A stretch of 64,000 bases of DNA, taken from the NCBI RefSeq assembly GCF_008124525.1, contig NZ_VNHJ01000007.1:1-64000 (forward strand), in the 5' to 3' direction. The position numbers were made by a program, and so were the translations under genes. This DNA is from Oceanicella actignis. Its GTDB lineage: Bacteria > Pseudomonadota > Alphaproteobacteria > Rhodobacterales > Rhodobacteraceae. A model generated the notes under the pieces. That model searched no databases. It was given only the letters and a program-made list of their open reading frames with translations, and was not told where the DNA came from. Positions 51,291 through 60,436 of the stretch are shown here, piece after piece. The first letter of the stretch is position 1. Each line of letters begins with the position of its first letter.

Positions 51291-52427
51291 ATGGATTTCG
51301 ACCTGAACGAGGAGCAGCGCCTTCTCAAGGAGAGCGTGGACCGTCTGCTGCTGGACCGCTACGACTTCGAGGCGCGCAAGCGCCACATGAGCGGCCCCGA
51401 GGGATGGAGCCCCGAGATCTGGGAAAGCTTCGCCGAGCTGGGGCTTCTGGCCCTGCCCTTCTCGGAAGAGGACGGCGGCTTCGGCGGCGGCGGCGCCGAG
51501 GCGATGCTGGTGATGGAGAGCTTCGGCCGCGCGCTGGTCGTCGAGCCCTATTTCGCCACGGTCATCCTGGGCGGCGGGCTGATGGCGCGCGCCGCCTCGG
51601 CCGAGCAGCGCGCCCGGGTGCTGCCCGGCGTGATCGAGGGGCGCACGCGGCTGGCCTTCGCCCATTCCGAGCGCCAGTCGCGCTATGACCTGGCCGATGT
51701 GCGCGCCACGGCCGTGCGCGACGGCGAGGGCTGGAAGCTGAACGGCGACAAGACGCTGGTGCTGCACGGCGACTGCGCGCAGCAGCTGATCGTGTCGGCG
51801 CGCGTGGCGGGCGGGCCGCGCGACGAGGGCGGCGTGGGCCTGTTCCTGGTCGCCGCCGACGCGCCCGGCCTGTCGCGGCGCGGCTACGCCACGCAGGACG
51901 GCATGCGAGCGGCCGAGGTCGCGCTGCGCGACGTGCGCGCCGAGGCGCTGGGCGATCCCGAGGGCGCCATGCCGATCATCCGCCAGGTCGCCGACGAGGC
52001 CGTCGCCGCCCTGTGCGCCGAGGCCGTCGGCGCCATGGAGCGGGCGCACGAGCTGACCATCGAATATCTCAAGACCCGCCAGCAGTTCGGGGTGCATATC
52101 GGCGCCTTCCAGGCCCTGCAGCACCGCGGCGCCGAGATGTTCGTGGCGCTCGAGCAGGCGCGCTCGATGGCGATGCTGGCGGCGATGATGTCGCGCGATC
52201 CCGACCCGGTCGAGCGCAGCCGCGCCGTGTCGGGCGCCAAGGTCCAGGTCGACCGCTCGGGCCGCTTCATCGGCCAGTCGGCCATCCAGCTGCATGGCGG
52301 CGTGGGCATGACGATGGAGTATGCCGTCGGTCACTACTTCAAGCGTCTGAGCATGATCGAGAAGACCTTCGGCGACATCGACCACCACCTGCGCCTGGTC
52401 TCCGAGGCGGGGGGCATGGCGCTCTGA
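51291..52427 (+). CDS. Acyl-CoA dehydrogenase, small-subunit type (pimeloyl-CoA dehydrogenase-like)
   Basis: A 378-residue partner of the preceding dehydrogenase. MDFDLNEEQRLLKESVDRLL, LALPFSEEDGGFGGGG and FGRALVVEPYFATVIL are characteristic of the PimD-like small subunit. The FAD segment is TRQQFGVHIGAFQALQHRGAEM, and QLHGGVGMTMEYAVGHYFKR is in the C-terminal domain; the YEGT loop is missing. With the large subunit it would form a mixed tetramer. The 21-base gap and the strong terminator after it define a two-gene operon. Confidence 0.9.
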   Translation: MDFDLNEEQRLLKESVDRLLLDRYDFEARKRHMSGPEGWSPEIWESFAELGLLALPFSEEDGGFGGGGAEAMLVMESFGRALVVEPYFATVILGGGLMARAASAEQRARVLPGVIEGRTRLAFAHSERQSRYDLADVRATAVRDGEGWKLNGDKTLVLHGDCAQQLIVSARVAGGPRDEGGVGLFLVAADAPGLSRRGYATQDGMRAAEVALRDVRAEALGDPEGAMPIIRQVADEAVAALCAEAVGAMERAHELTIEYLKTRQQFGVHIGAFQALQHRGAEMFVALEQARSMAMLAAMMSRDPDPVERSRAVSGAKVQVDRSGRFIGQSAIQLHGGVGMTMEYAVGHYFKRLSMIEKTFGDIDHHLRLVSEAGGMAL

Positions 52428-52451
52428 CCCCGGCCCGGGCCGCGGGACGAG

Positions 52452-52487
52452 ACGGCGGCGGAGGTCATCCGCCGCCGTTTTCCTTTC
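52452..52487 (+). terminator. Intrinsic terminator of the acyl-CoA dehydrogenase operon
   Basis: ACGGCGGCGG (52452-52461) pairs perfectly with CCGCCGCCGT (52469-52478) around a seven-base loop and is followed by TTTTCCTTTC. This is a textbook rho-independent terminator, 24 bases after the stop codon. Confidence 0.9.
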
Positions 52488-52689
52488 GGCGGCTCCGGGC
52501 GCCATGGCCGCACCCCGCGCGCGCTCGCAAGCCGCAGGTTGCCCAGGCGCGGCGGGGCCGACGCCCGGCGCGCGCCCGAACCTTGGCGCAGGTGCTCAAG
52601 ACGGGACCGAGACGCACGCCCCCCGGCGCATTTTCTCCGCAGCGCGCGCATGCGCGACGGGCCGCCCGACAAGGGGCGCGGCGCGCGGG

Positions 52690-53490
52690 TCAGTCGAAGC
52701 GCGGCGGCCGGCCCTCGAGCCCGGCGCGGACGCATTCGAGCTGCTCGGGACCGCCGATGATCTCCATCTGGATGCGGCTTTCGGCCATCAGGATCTCGGC
52801 CTCGCGATCCTCTTCGACCAGGTTCAGAAGCCGCTTGGCCGCGCGGATGGCGGCGGGGCTCTGAGCGGCGACGGTCGCGGCCAGCTGGCGCGCGCGGGCC
52901 AGCGGATCGTCGGCGATCTCGGTCACAAGGCCGAATTCCAGCGCCTTTGCGGCGTCGATCATCTCGGCCGTGTAGGTCAGACGCCGGATCACGTCGCCGC
53001 GCGCCAGCCGGCGCATCAGCGCCATGCCGCCCATGTCGGGCACGATGCCCCATTTCATCTCCATCACCGACACGCGCAGATCCGGCGCGGCCACGCGCAT
53101 GTCCGCCCCCAGCGCGATCTGGAGCCCCCCGCCCAGCGCGACGCCATGCATCGCGGCGATGACGGGAATCGGCGCGCGTCGCCACATCATGGCCGCGTGC
53201 TGGAACAGGTTCGCGTCGCCCCGGTCCCGCACGGTCAGATCGCCCAGCCCCGCGCCCGGCTGGGCCATGCGCGCGAAGTTGCTCTTGTCGAGCCCGGCGC
53301 AAAAGGCCCGCCCTTCGCCGCGCAGAACCACGGCGCGCACCTGCGCATCGGCGCATGCGCGCTCGAGCGCCGCTTCCATGCCCGTTATCAGCTCGGGCGT
53401 GATGGCGTTCATGCGCTCGGGCCGGTTGAGGATGATCTCGGCCACATGGCCGTCCTTCTCCAGCAGAACGGGGGTCGCTTCGTCGGTCAT
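52690..53490 (-). CDS. Crotonase / enoyl-CoA hydratase family protein
   Basis: A 266-residue crotonase. IILNRPERMNAITPELITGM, RAFCAGLDKSNFARM (oxyanion-hole region) and HGVALGGGLQIALGADMRVA are the family hallmarks, and VMEMKWGIVPDMGG holds the second acid position. Members hydrate, isomerise or hydrolyse acyl-CoA thioesters. With the acyl-CoA dehydrogenases next door, a hydratase step in the same catabolic route is likely, although it is on the other strand and separately transcribed. Confidence 0.88.
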   Translation of the reverse strand: MTDEATPVLLEKDGHVAEIILNRPERMNAITPELITGMEAALERACADAQVRAVVLRGEGRAFCAGLDKSNFARMAQPGAGLGDLTVRDRGDANLFQHAAMMWRRAPIPVIAAMHGVALGGGLQIALGADMRVAAPDLRVSVMEMKWGIVPDMGGMALMRRLARGDVIRRLTYTAEMIDAAKALEFGLVTEIADDPLARARQLAATVAAQSPAAIRAAKRLLNLVEEDREAEILMAESRIQMEIIGGPEQLECVRAGLEGRPPRFD

Positions 53491-53547
53491 GCCTGCCTCC
53501 TGTCCGCGCGCCTTGCCGGGGCCGCAATCGCGCGCCACTCTCGGGCC

Positions 53548-54000
53548 ATGGAACAGAAGCGACTCGGCCATGGCAAGCGCGACGCGGCGGAAGCAGGGGC
53601 GCGGCGCGCGGCCCGCCGCGCCGGCCTGCTGGCGCTGGCGCTGGCGGCGCTGACCGCGGCGGGCGGCTGCGCGCCGCGCGCGGGCCTGGGTCCGCCGCCC
53701 GCCCCCGTCATCCGCGCCGGCGATTGCGAGGACCCGGACTGGATGCTGCTGGGCTTCGAGGACGGCCTGCGCGGCGTCGCCCCGGCGGCGCGCGGCTATG
53801 CGCTGCGGCGCGCGGCGTGCAAGCTGCCCAACGACCCCGACGACGCGCGCGCCTATGCCGCCGGACACGCGCGCGGCCTGCGCCGGCGCCCCGCCGCGGC
53901 CGACGCCCCGCCCGCCCGCTGGCCGCTGCCGCGCATCGGCGCGCATGTGGGGCTGGGCTCGGGCGGCTGGACGACGGGCGGCGTCTCGATCGGGTTCTGA
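53548..54000 (+). CDS. Small predicted lipoprotein, DUF2799-like
   Basis: A 150-residue protein. A basic start and hydrophobic stretch (RAGLLALALAALTAAGGCAP) end in a likely lipidated cysteine near residue 42. The mature part has CEDPDWMLLGFEDGLRG, then RRAACKLPNDPDDARAYAAGHARGLR. This Cys/Trp/Gly-spaced pattern recalls DUF2799 lipoproteins, and the end is Gly-rich (HVGLGSGGWTTGGVSIGF). The assignment is tentative. The ATG has no clear ribosome site, and the 57-base gap to the divergent crotonase gene must hold its promoter. Confidence 0.58.
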   Translation: MEQKRLGHGKRDAAEAGARRAARRAGLLALALAALTAAGGCAPRAGLGPPPAPVIRAGDCEDPDWMLLGFEDGLRGVAPAARGYALRRAACKLPNDPDDARAYAAGHARGLRRRPAAADAPPARWPLPRIGAHVGLGSGGWTTGGVSIGF

Positions 54001-54006
54001 GCGGGC

Positions 54007-54798
54007 CTAGCCCTCGGCCCTCCCGGCCCCGGCGCGATGGCTGCGCGCTCCGTCCGGGGCCGGACGGGGCCTGCCGGCCAGCCCGGCCAGCACGTCCTCG
54101 ATCGAGGCGCGCGCCCGCTCGCGGCGCCCGCGCGGCAGGGCGTAGACCGTGCGCGTCGCCTCGACCAGCACCGCGCCCGCGAGGCGGTGCGCGCCAAGGC
54201 GGCGTCCGGCGCGTTCCCACAGCTGATGGGTCTTGAGCCAGAAGCGCCTGTGGCTGGGCGGCCCGAACAGGGCGGCGGCGTGACGCTCGGGCTCGAAGCC
54301 ATGGGCGGCCAGCGCCGCGTCCAGCTGGGCCGCGCTGTAGGGCCGGCCGTAGCCGAAGGGCGTGGCGTCCGAGCGCGCCCACATGCCCGAGCGGTTGGGC
54401 GCGATGATCATGACCTTGCCGCCCGGCGCGAGAACGCGGCGCATCTCTTCGAGCAGGGCGTCGGGGCGCGCGCAGCTTTCCAGCCCATGGGCGACGATCA
54501 GCCGGTCGGCGAAGCCCACGGGCAAGGGCCAGTGAGTCTCCTCGACCAGGACCGAGACGTTCGGCCCCTCGGCCGGCCAGGGGCACACCCCCTGCGGCGC
54601 GGGCATCAGGCAGAGGGTGCGCGCGGCCTCGGCCATGTAGGGCCGCAGCAGCGGCGCGGCGAAGCCGAAGCCCACCACGGTCTCGCCGCGCGCCGATGGC
54701 CACAGCGCGGCCATGGCCTCGCGCAGGGCGCGCTGCGCCGCGCGCCCCAGCTGGGTGCGGTAGTAGAAGCGGCGAAGCTGGACCACGTCGAGATGCAT
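54007..54798 (-). CDS. Class I SAM-dependent methyltransferase
   Basis: A 263-residue protein. [20 protein letters not shown] contains the SAM-binding glycine region, [40 protein letters not shown] is the post-I/IV segment (spanning residues about 97-136), and [21 protein letters not shown] is a strongly conserved block in alphaproteobacterial homologues. These are regularly divergent from gloB, as here. The substrate is unknown. The C terminus is Arg/Pro-rich. Confidence 0.85.
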   Translation of the reverse strand: MHLDVVQLRRFYYRTQLGRAAQRALREAMAALWPSARGETVVGFGFAAPLLRPYMAEAARTLCLMPAPQGVCPWPAEGPNVSVLVEETHWPLPVGFADRLIVAHGLESCARPDALLEEMRRVLAPGGKVMIIAPNRSGMWARSDATPFGYGRPYSAAQLDAALAAHGFEPERHAAALFGPPSHRRFWLKTHQLWERAGRRLGAHRLAGAVLVEATRTVYALPRGRRERARASIEDVLAGLAGRPRPAPDGARSHRAGAGRAEG

Positions 54799-54893
54799 TG
54801 CGCGGCTCCGAGGCTTGGGACAGGATGCGCCCGACCTTAACAGCTTCGCGCGCCCGGCGGTAACCCGGCCGCGCACCGCGAAAGGAGGCGCCG

Positions 54894-55661
54894 ATGGCCC
54901 TGCACGTGACCGTGATCCCCTGCCTTTCCGACAACTACGGATACCTGATCCACGACGACGAAGCGGGCGTGAGCGCGCTGATCGACGCGCCCGAGGCCGC
55001 GCCGCTGCGCCGCGCCATCGAGGCGGCGGGGCGGGGGCTGGACCTGATCCTGCTGACCCACCACCACGCCGATCACGTCCAGGCCGCGGCCGAGCTGGCG
55101 CGCGCATACGGCGCGCGAATCGCCGGCCCGGCGGACGAGGCCGACAGGATGCCGCCCCTCGACCTGCATCTGCGCGACGGCGACGTGATAGCGGTGGGCG
55201 CGCAGCCGGCCCGGGTCATGGCCGTGCCGGGCCACACGCTGGGGCACATCGCCTATCACTTCCCCGACGCCGAGGTCGCCTTCACCGCCGACAGCCTCAT
55301 GGCGCTGGGCTGCGGGCGCGTGTTCGAGGGCACGCATCTGATGATGTGGGAAAGCCTGAGCAAGCTGGCCGCCCTGCCCCCGCGCACGCGCATCTATTCG
55401 GGCCACAACTACGGCGCCGCCAACGGCCGCTTCGCCCTGACCATCGAGCCCGACAACGCGGCGCTGCGCGACCGGGTGGCGCGCATCGCGGCGCTGGACG
55501 CCGAGGGCGCGCCCATCGTCCCCGCCACGCTCGAGGAAGAGCTGGCCACCAATCCCTTCCTGCGCGCCTCGGTTCCGGCGGTGAAGGCGGCGGTCGGCCT
55601 GCCCGACGCCGACGACGCCGCCGTCTTCGCCGAGATCCGCCGGCGCAAGGACGCCTTCTGA
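54894..55661 (+). CDS. gloB: Hydroxyacylglutathione hydrolase (glyoxalase II)
   Basis: A 255-residue metallo-beta-lactamase fold enzyme that cleaves S-lactoylglutathione to lactate and glutathione in methylglyoxal detoxification. [19 protein letters not shown] opens it; the metal motif THHHADH is at residues 55-61. [30 protein letters not shown] and [15 protein letters not shown] complete the two-metal site, and the C-terminal RRRKDAF is usual. An excellent AAAGGAGG ribosome site precedes the ATG. The TGATG junction links it to the next gene. Confidence 0.94.
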   Translation: MALHVTVIPCLSDNYGYLIHDDEAGVSALIDAPEAAPLRRAIEAAGRGLDLILLTHHHADHVQAAAELARAYGARIAGPADEADRMPPLDLHLRDGDVIAVGAQPARVMAVPGHTLGHIAYHFPDAEVAFTADSLMALGCGRVFEGTHLMMWESLSKLAALPPRTRIYSGHNYGAANGRFALTIEPDNAALRDRVARIAALDAEGAPIVPATLEEELATNPFLRASVPAVKAAVGLPDADDAAVFAEIRRRKDAF

Positions 55662-56632
55662 TGCCTCCGCCGCGCCCGGCGCCGCGCAAGATCCGCGCGC
55701 CGGGCGACGGCGCGCTGCCCGAAACGCTCTGGGGCTATGTCGTGCAGATGAGCGGCCGCAGCCAGCTGGGGCTGTGCCTGCTGGCGGTCGGGGTCTCGGC
55801 GCTGAACCTTGCGCCGGTCGAGCTGCAACGGCGCATCATCGACGACGCGATCGCCGCGGGCGACGCGGCGCTGCTGACGCGGCTTGCGGCCCTTTACGGC
55901 GCGGCGCTGCTGGTCCACCAGGGCGCCAAGTTCGCGTTGCGCATGTGGCAGGGGTGGATCTCGGAAAGCGCCATCGCCCATACCCGCCGGCGCGCGCTGG
56001 CGGCCAGGCGCGCGCGCACCGGCCAGAACGCGCCCAAGGGCGCGCCCATCGTCCTGGGCGCCGAGATCGACAAGCTGGGCGGCTTCGTGGGCGAAGGCCT
56101 GTCGGGCGCGGCGGCGAACCTGGCCATGCTGATCGGCGCGGCGGGCTACATGCTGGCGGTCGAGCCGACGATCGCCGCCTTCGCCATGCTGTTCCTGGCG
56201 CCCCAGCTGGCGCTGACGCCGCTCCTGCAGCGCCGGCTCAACGCGCTGATCGAAGAGCGCGTGGCCCTCGTGCGCGAGATGGGCGCGAGCGTGCGCAACC
56301 CCGACCTGTCGCCCGAGGCGCAGAGCGCGCAGATCGCGCCCATCTTCCGCAACCGGATGAAATTCCTGGCCTTGAAATTCGCCATGAAGGCGGCGCTGAA
56401 CCTGTCCAGCGCGCTGGCGCCGCTGGCGGTGCTGGGCGTGGGCGGCATGATGGCCGTGCGCGGCGAAACCAGCGTCGGCGTGCTGGTGGCCTTCCTGTCC
56501 GGCTTCCAGCGCATCGCCGACCCGCTGCGCAAGACGGTCTCGTTCTACCGCCAATGGGCTCAGACCGAGGTCCAGCGCCGGATGGTCGCGCGCTGGATGC
56601 GCGGCGAGGACGGCCTAGATGAGGACGGCTGA
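55661..56632 (+). CDS. ABC-transporter transmembrane domain protein without ATPase domain
   Basis: A 323-residue membrane protein with five to six helices resembling the membrane half of an ABC exporter (TLWGYVVQMSGRSQLGL, VELQRRIIDDAIAAGD, GMMAVRGETSVGVLVAFLSG, RIADPLRKTVSFYRQWAQ). No Walker A or signature motif follows. The frame stops where a nucleotide-binding domain would begin, and none is encoded downstream. It is either a naturally domain-lacking protein, with an ATPase from elsewhere, or a shortened exporter. Homologues next to gloB occur in related bacteria from memory, which favours a genuine gene. Confidence 0.8.
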   Translation: MPPPRPAPRKIRAPGDGALPETLWGYVVQMSGRSQLGLCLLAVGVSALNLAPVELQRRIIDDAIAAGDAALLTRLAALYGAALLVHQGAKFALRMWQGWISESAIAHTRRRALAARRARTGQNAPKGAPIVLGAEIDKLGGFVGEGLSGAAANLAMLIGAAGYMLAVEPTIAAFAMLFLAPQLALTPLLQRRLNALIEERVALVREMGASVRNPDLSPEAQSAQIAPIFRNRMKFLALKFAMKAALNLSSALAPLAVLGVGGMMAVRGETSVGVLVAFLSGFQRIADPLRKTVSFYRQWAQTEVQRRMVARWMRGEDGLDEDG

Positions 56633-56698
56633 CGTCGCGCCCGCAGGCGGGCGCATGCCAACCGCCGCCGGCAAGGCGGCGCCGAAGAAGGAACCCCG

Positions 56699-57259
56699 AT
56701 GACCGACGAACCGCTCTTGCTGCTCGTCTGCGGCTCGCTGCGCAAGGAAAGCCGGAACGCCGCGCTGTTGAACGAAGCCGCGCGCCTGTTCGGCCCCGCC
56801 CGGATCGAGCGCGCCGACCTGCGCCTGCCGCTATACGACGGCGATCTCGAGGCGCAGGGGATTCCGCCCGAGGTGATGCGCCTGGTCGAGCAGTTCCGCC
56901 GCGCCGACGCGGCGGCGATCGCCACGCCCGAGTACAACAAGAACCTGTCCGGCGTGCTCAAGAACGCGCTCGACTGGATCAGCCGCGTCAAGCCGCAGCC
57001 GCTTCTGGACAAGCCGGTCGCGATCATGTCCGCCGCGGCGGGGCGCTCGGGCGGCGAGCGCAGCCAGTTCTCGCTGCGCCACTGCCTGACGCCCTTCCAG
57101 CCGCGGGTGCTGCAGGGCCCCGAAGTGCTGATCGCCAACTGCGATCAGGCGTTCGACGAGGACGGGCGCCTGAAGGATGACCAGGCGCAGGCGCTGCTGC
57201 GGCGGCTGATGAACAAGCTGCGCGCCGAGATCGCGCTGCGCGCGGCGCAAGGCTCGTGA
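56699..57259 (+). CDS. NADPH-dependent FMN reductase
   Basis: A 186-residue flavodoxin-like quinone or FMN reductase. LLLVCGSLRKESRNAALLNE is the FMN phosphate loop. TPEYNKNLSGVLKNALDWISR is the signature for this family, and IMSAAAGRSGGERSQFSLRH contacts the flavin. It is a soluble homodimer using NADPH to reduce quinones, chromate or azo compounds. The gene follows the gloB pair after 66 bases with a GAAGGAA-type ribosome site, so a detoxification cluster is a fair inference. Confidence 0.9.
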   Translation: MTDEPLLLLVCGSLRKESRNAALLNEAARLFGPARIERADLRLPLYDGDLEAQGIPPEVMRLVEQFRRADAAAIATPEYNKNLSGVLKNALDWISRVKPQPLLDKPVAIMSAAAGRSGGERSQFSLRHCLTPFQPRVLQGPEVLIANCDQAFDEDGRLKDDQAQALLRRLMNKLRAEIALRAAQGS

Positions 57260-57382
57260 CGCGCGGCCGCGCGCAGCGGGGGGCCTGAAGCGCCGCCGTC
57301 CGGGGGACCCGATGCGCCGGCGCGCGGCGCGGGCGGGCCGAAGCGCCGCCGCCGGACGCGCGCCCGACGGCGGCCGACGCGC

Positions 57383-58702
57383 CTAGCGGCGGATCTTTTC
57401 GGGCAGGATGCCCCTGGGCGCAAAGCGCAGCACCAGCAGCAGGATGAGCCCCATGAAGATCATCCGCATGTGCGGCGCGCCCTCGGACAGCGCCTGCGCC
57501 AGCGGGCTGCCCTCGGGCAGCAAGGCGCCCACGGTCTCGGCCAGCATCAACCCCGCCGGTTCGGCCTGAACCCAGACGAACCAGATCAGGAAGCCGCCCA
57601 GCACCGCGCCCCAGTTGTTGCCCGAGCCGCCCACGATCACCATCACCCAGATCAGGAATGTGTAGCGCAGCGGGTTGTAGGTTCCGGGCGTGAACTGACC
57701 GTCCAGCGTGGTCAGCATGGCGCCGGCCATGCCGATCACCGCCGAGCCCAGCACGAACACCTGCAGATGGCGCGCGGTCACGTCCTTGCCCATGGCCGCG
57801 GCCGCATGCTCGTTGTCGCGGATGGCGCGCATCATGCGCCCCCAGGGCGAGCGCAGCGCCCGCTCGGCCAGCCACAGGATCGCCAGCAGAACCGCCGCGA
57901 ACAGCCCCGCATACATCGCCTTGACCGCCAGGCCCGAGGCCTCGGCCGGGTCCAGCCCCCAGGACTGCGCCTTGGCCACGAACCAGGCGCTCTGCTGCAG
58001 CTCCAGCTCGTAAGGCACCGGGCGCGACAGGCCGGACACGTTCTTGACCCCGCGCGCCAGCCAGTCCTCGTTCTTGATGATGGCGATGATGATCTCCGAG
58101 ATGCCCAGCGTCGCGATGGCCAGATAATCCGAGCGCAGCCCCAGCGCGATCTTGCCCACCAGCCAGGCAGCCGCGGCCGCGAACAGCCCGCCCACCGGCC
58201 AGGACAGGATGATCGGCAGGCCAAGGCCGCCGATGTTGCCCGCGCTCGACGGGTCGATCGCCTCGATGGCCTCGACCGCCGGGTCGAAGAAATGCCGCGC
58301 CAGCGCATAGCCGCCCATGGCCAGGATGGCGGTCAGCGCCCCGCGCGCAAGGCCCGGCCGCATGCGCCGCCGGATGGCCGCGATCAGCGCCGCCGCCGCC
58401 AGCGCGCTGGCCGCCGCCGCGCCCAGCCCCGCGCCGCCGGCGCGCCATGCCTCGGGGCGGAAGGGCTCGGACACCAGCACCGCCGCCAGCCCGCCCAGCG
58501 CGACGAAACCCATCACGCCGGCATTGAACAGCCCCGCATAACCCCACTGGATGTTCAGCCCAAGCGCCATGATCGCCGAGATCAGGCACAGGTTGAGCAT
58601 GGCCAGGCTGACCGACCAGCTCTGCGCATAGCCCACCGCGATCAGCAGCGCCGCCATCGCCCCGAAGGCCGCAAGGCCGCGGCCAAGCCCATTGCCCGCC
58701 AT
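57383..58702 (-). CDS. livM: Branched-chain amino acid ABC transporter permease LivM
   Basis: A 439-residue permease with about ten helices. LNIQWGYAGLFNAGVMGFVALGG (residues about 48-70) and SDYLAIATLGISEIIIAII are hallmarks. RSPWGRMMRAIRDNEHAAAAMGKDV is the cytoplasmic loop that meets the ATPase, and MVIVGGSGNNWGAVLGGFL follows. It is longer than E. coli LivM because of an insert with a hydrophobic pair between 90 and 170. It is the last gene of the liv operon, one base overlapping livH. Confidence 0.92.
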   Translation of the reverse strand: MAGNGLGRGLAAFGAMAALLIAVGYAQSWSVSLAMLNLCLISAIMALGLNIQWGYAGLFNAGVMGFVALGGLAAVLVSEPFRPEAWRAGGAGLGAAAASALAAAALIAAIRRRMRPGLARGALTAILAMGGYALARHFFDPAVEAIEAIDPSSAGNIGGLGLPIILSWPVGGLFAAAAAWLVGKIALGLRSDYLAIATLGISEIIIAIIKNEDWLARGVKNVSGLSRPVPYELELQQSAWFVAKAQSWGLDPAEASGLAVKAMYAGLFAAVLLAILWLAERALRSPWGRMMRAIRDNEHAAAAMGKDVTARHLQVFVLGSAVIGMAGAMLTTLDGQFTPGTYNPLRYTFLIWVMVIVGGSGNNWGAVLGGFLIWFVWVQAEPAGLMLAETVGALLPEGSPLAQALSEGAPHMRMIFMGLILLLVLRFAPRGILPEKIRR

Positions 58703-59721
58703 CACAGCACCCTTCCCTTGAAGATGCCCGTCGGCCGCACCAGCAGCACGACGACCAGGATGATGAAGCTGACCGCGAACTTGTAGTCGGTCGAGAGGAT
58801 CTGCAGCAGCCCGTCGGGCTCCCACGCCGGGACCAGATAGGCGAAGAACTTGCGATAGGCGTAGGTCAGCGTGATTTCCGAGAAGGCGACCAGGTAGCCG
58901 CCCACGATGGCCCCGATCGGCTGGCCGATGCCCCCGACGATGGCGGCGGCGAAGATCGGCAGCAGAAGCTGGAAATAGGTGAAGGGCTTGAAGCTCTTGT
59001 CGAGGCCGTAGAGCACGCCGGCGATGGTCGCCAGCGCCGCGGCGATGATCCAGGTCACGCGCACCACCCGGTCGGGGTCCACGCCCGAGAGCAGCGCCAG
59101 ATCCTCGTTGTCGGAATAGGCGCGCATGGCCTTGCCCGTGCGGGTGCGCTGAAGGAACCAGAACAGCGCCGCGACCACCAGCGCCGCCACGACCACGGTC
59201 AGCGCCTGGCTCTGACGCAGGGCGACGCCCTCGGCCAGCCCAGACCATTCCTTGAAGTCGCGGGCCGTGAAGACGAAGCGCGCGCCGTCGGCGAAGCGTT
59301 GATCGTTCGGCCCGATGATCAGGCGCACCAGACCGTTGAACAGGAACATCACGCCCACCGAGGCCATGACGAAGATCACCGGCTTGGCCCGCCGCGCGCG
59401 GTAGAAGCGGAACACCGCGCGGTCCGCGGCCAGGCTCAGCGCCACGGCGCCGAGAATGGCGACCGGCAGCGCCAGCAGCGCCGTCGGCAGCGGCGCGATG
59501 CCGATCCCCGCCCCCTGCAGCCCCCAGGTGGTCAGCACCGCCAGCATGGTGCCGAAGGCCATCAGGTCGCCATGGGCGAAATAGGCGAAGCGCAGGATCC
59601 CGAAGATCAGCGTCACGCCCAGCGCCCCCAGCGCCAGCTGCGAGCCATAGGCCAGCGCCGGGATCGCCACGAAATTCGCGAACAGCGCCAGCGCGTTGAG
59701 AATGTCGATCGTCTCGGGCAC
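58702..59721 (-). CDS. livH: Branched-chain amino acid ABC transporter permease LivH
   Basis: A 339-residue permease. QLALGALGVTLIFGILRFAYFAHGDLMAFG and TRTGKAMRAYSDNEDLALLSGVDPDRV are LivH hallmarks (residues about 25-54 and 192-218); GGIGQPIGAIVGGYLVAFSE lies near the end. Together with LivM it forms the channel. The start is GTG at 59721, preceded by GGGAGG nine bases upstream; an ATG further upstream would run deep into livF. Confidence 0.93.
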   Translation of the reverse strand: MPETIDILNALALFANFVAIPALAYGSQLALGALGVTLIFGILRFAYFAHGDLMAFGTMLAVLTTWGLQGAGIGIAPLPTALLALPVAILGAVALSLAADRAVFRFYRARRAKPVIFVMASVGVMFLFNGLVRLIIGPNDQRFADGARFVFTARDFKEWSGLAEGVALRQSQALTVVVAALVVAALFWFLQRTRTGKAMRAYSDNEDLALLSGVDPDRVVRVTWIIAAALATIAGVLYGLDKSFKPFTYFQLLLPIFAAAIVGGIGQPIGAIVGGYLVAFSEITLTYAYRKFFAYLVPAWEPDGLLQILSTDYKFAVSFIILVVVLLVRPTGIFKGRVL

Positions 59722-59725
59722 GGCC

Positions 59726-60436
59726 TCAGCCTCCCAGGAATGAACGGCGCACCTCGGGGTCGGCCAGCAGCTCGGCCCCCGTGCCCGTGTAGCGGTTGCG
59801 CCCCTGCACCAGCACATAGCCGCGGTCGGCGATGTTCAGCGCCTGGCGCGCGTTCTGCTCAACCATCAGCACGGCGATGCCCGCGCGGGCGATCTCGATG
59901 ATGCGGTCGAACAGCTCATCCATGACGATGGGCGACACGCCTGCCGTCGGCTCGTCCAGCATCAGCACCGAGGGCCGCGTCATCAGCGCGCGCCCCACCG
60001 CCACCTGCTGGCGCTGGCCGCCCGACAGTTCGCCCGCGGGCTGGCGGCGCTTCTCGCGCAGCACGGGGAACAGCTCGAACACCTGCTCCATCGTGGCCGA
60101 GAAGTCGTCGTCGCGGATGAAGGCCCCCATCTCGAGATTCTCCTCGACGGTCATCGAGGCGAAGACGTTGTTCGTCTGCGGCACGAAGGCCATGCCCTCG
60201 CGCACGCGCTCCTGCGGGGTCAGGGCGGTGATGTCGCGCCCGCCCAGCCGAACCTGGCCCGCGCGCAGCGGCAGCATGCCGAACATCGCCTTCATGGCGG
60301 TCGACTTGCCGGCGCCGTTGGGGCCGACGATGACGGCGATCTCGCCCTTGTCCACGGCGATGGTCACGCCATGCAGGATGTCGGCGCCGCCATAGCCGCC
60401 GGTCATCTCGTCGCCGATCAGATAGCTGCCGGTCAT
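59726..60436 (-). CDS. livF: Branched-chain amino acid ABC transporter ATPase LivF
   Basis: A 236-residue ATPase. Walker A is GPNGAGKST near residue 38, the signature is ELSGGQRQQVAVGRAL, Walker B is VLMLDEPTAGVSP, and VLMVEQNARQALNIADRGYV is the LivF-specific C-terminal segment. It pairs with LivG to power uptake. The ATG at 60436 overlaps the livG stop by 4 bp. Confidence 0.95.
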   Translation of the reverse strand: MTGSYLIGDEMTGGYGGADILHGVTIAVDKGEIAVIVGPNGAGKSTAMKAMFGMLPLRAGQVRLGGRDITALTPQERVREGMAFVPQTNNVFASMTVEENLEMGAFIRDDDFSATMEQVFELFPVLREKRRQPAGELSGGQRQQVAVGRALMTRPSVLMLDEPTAGVSPIVMDELFDRIIEIARAGIAVLMVEQNARQALNIADRGYVLVQGRNRYTGTGAELLADPEVRRSFLGG

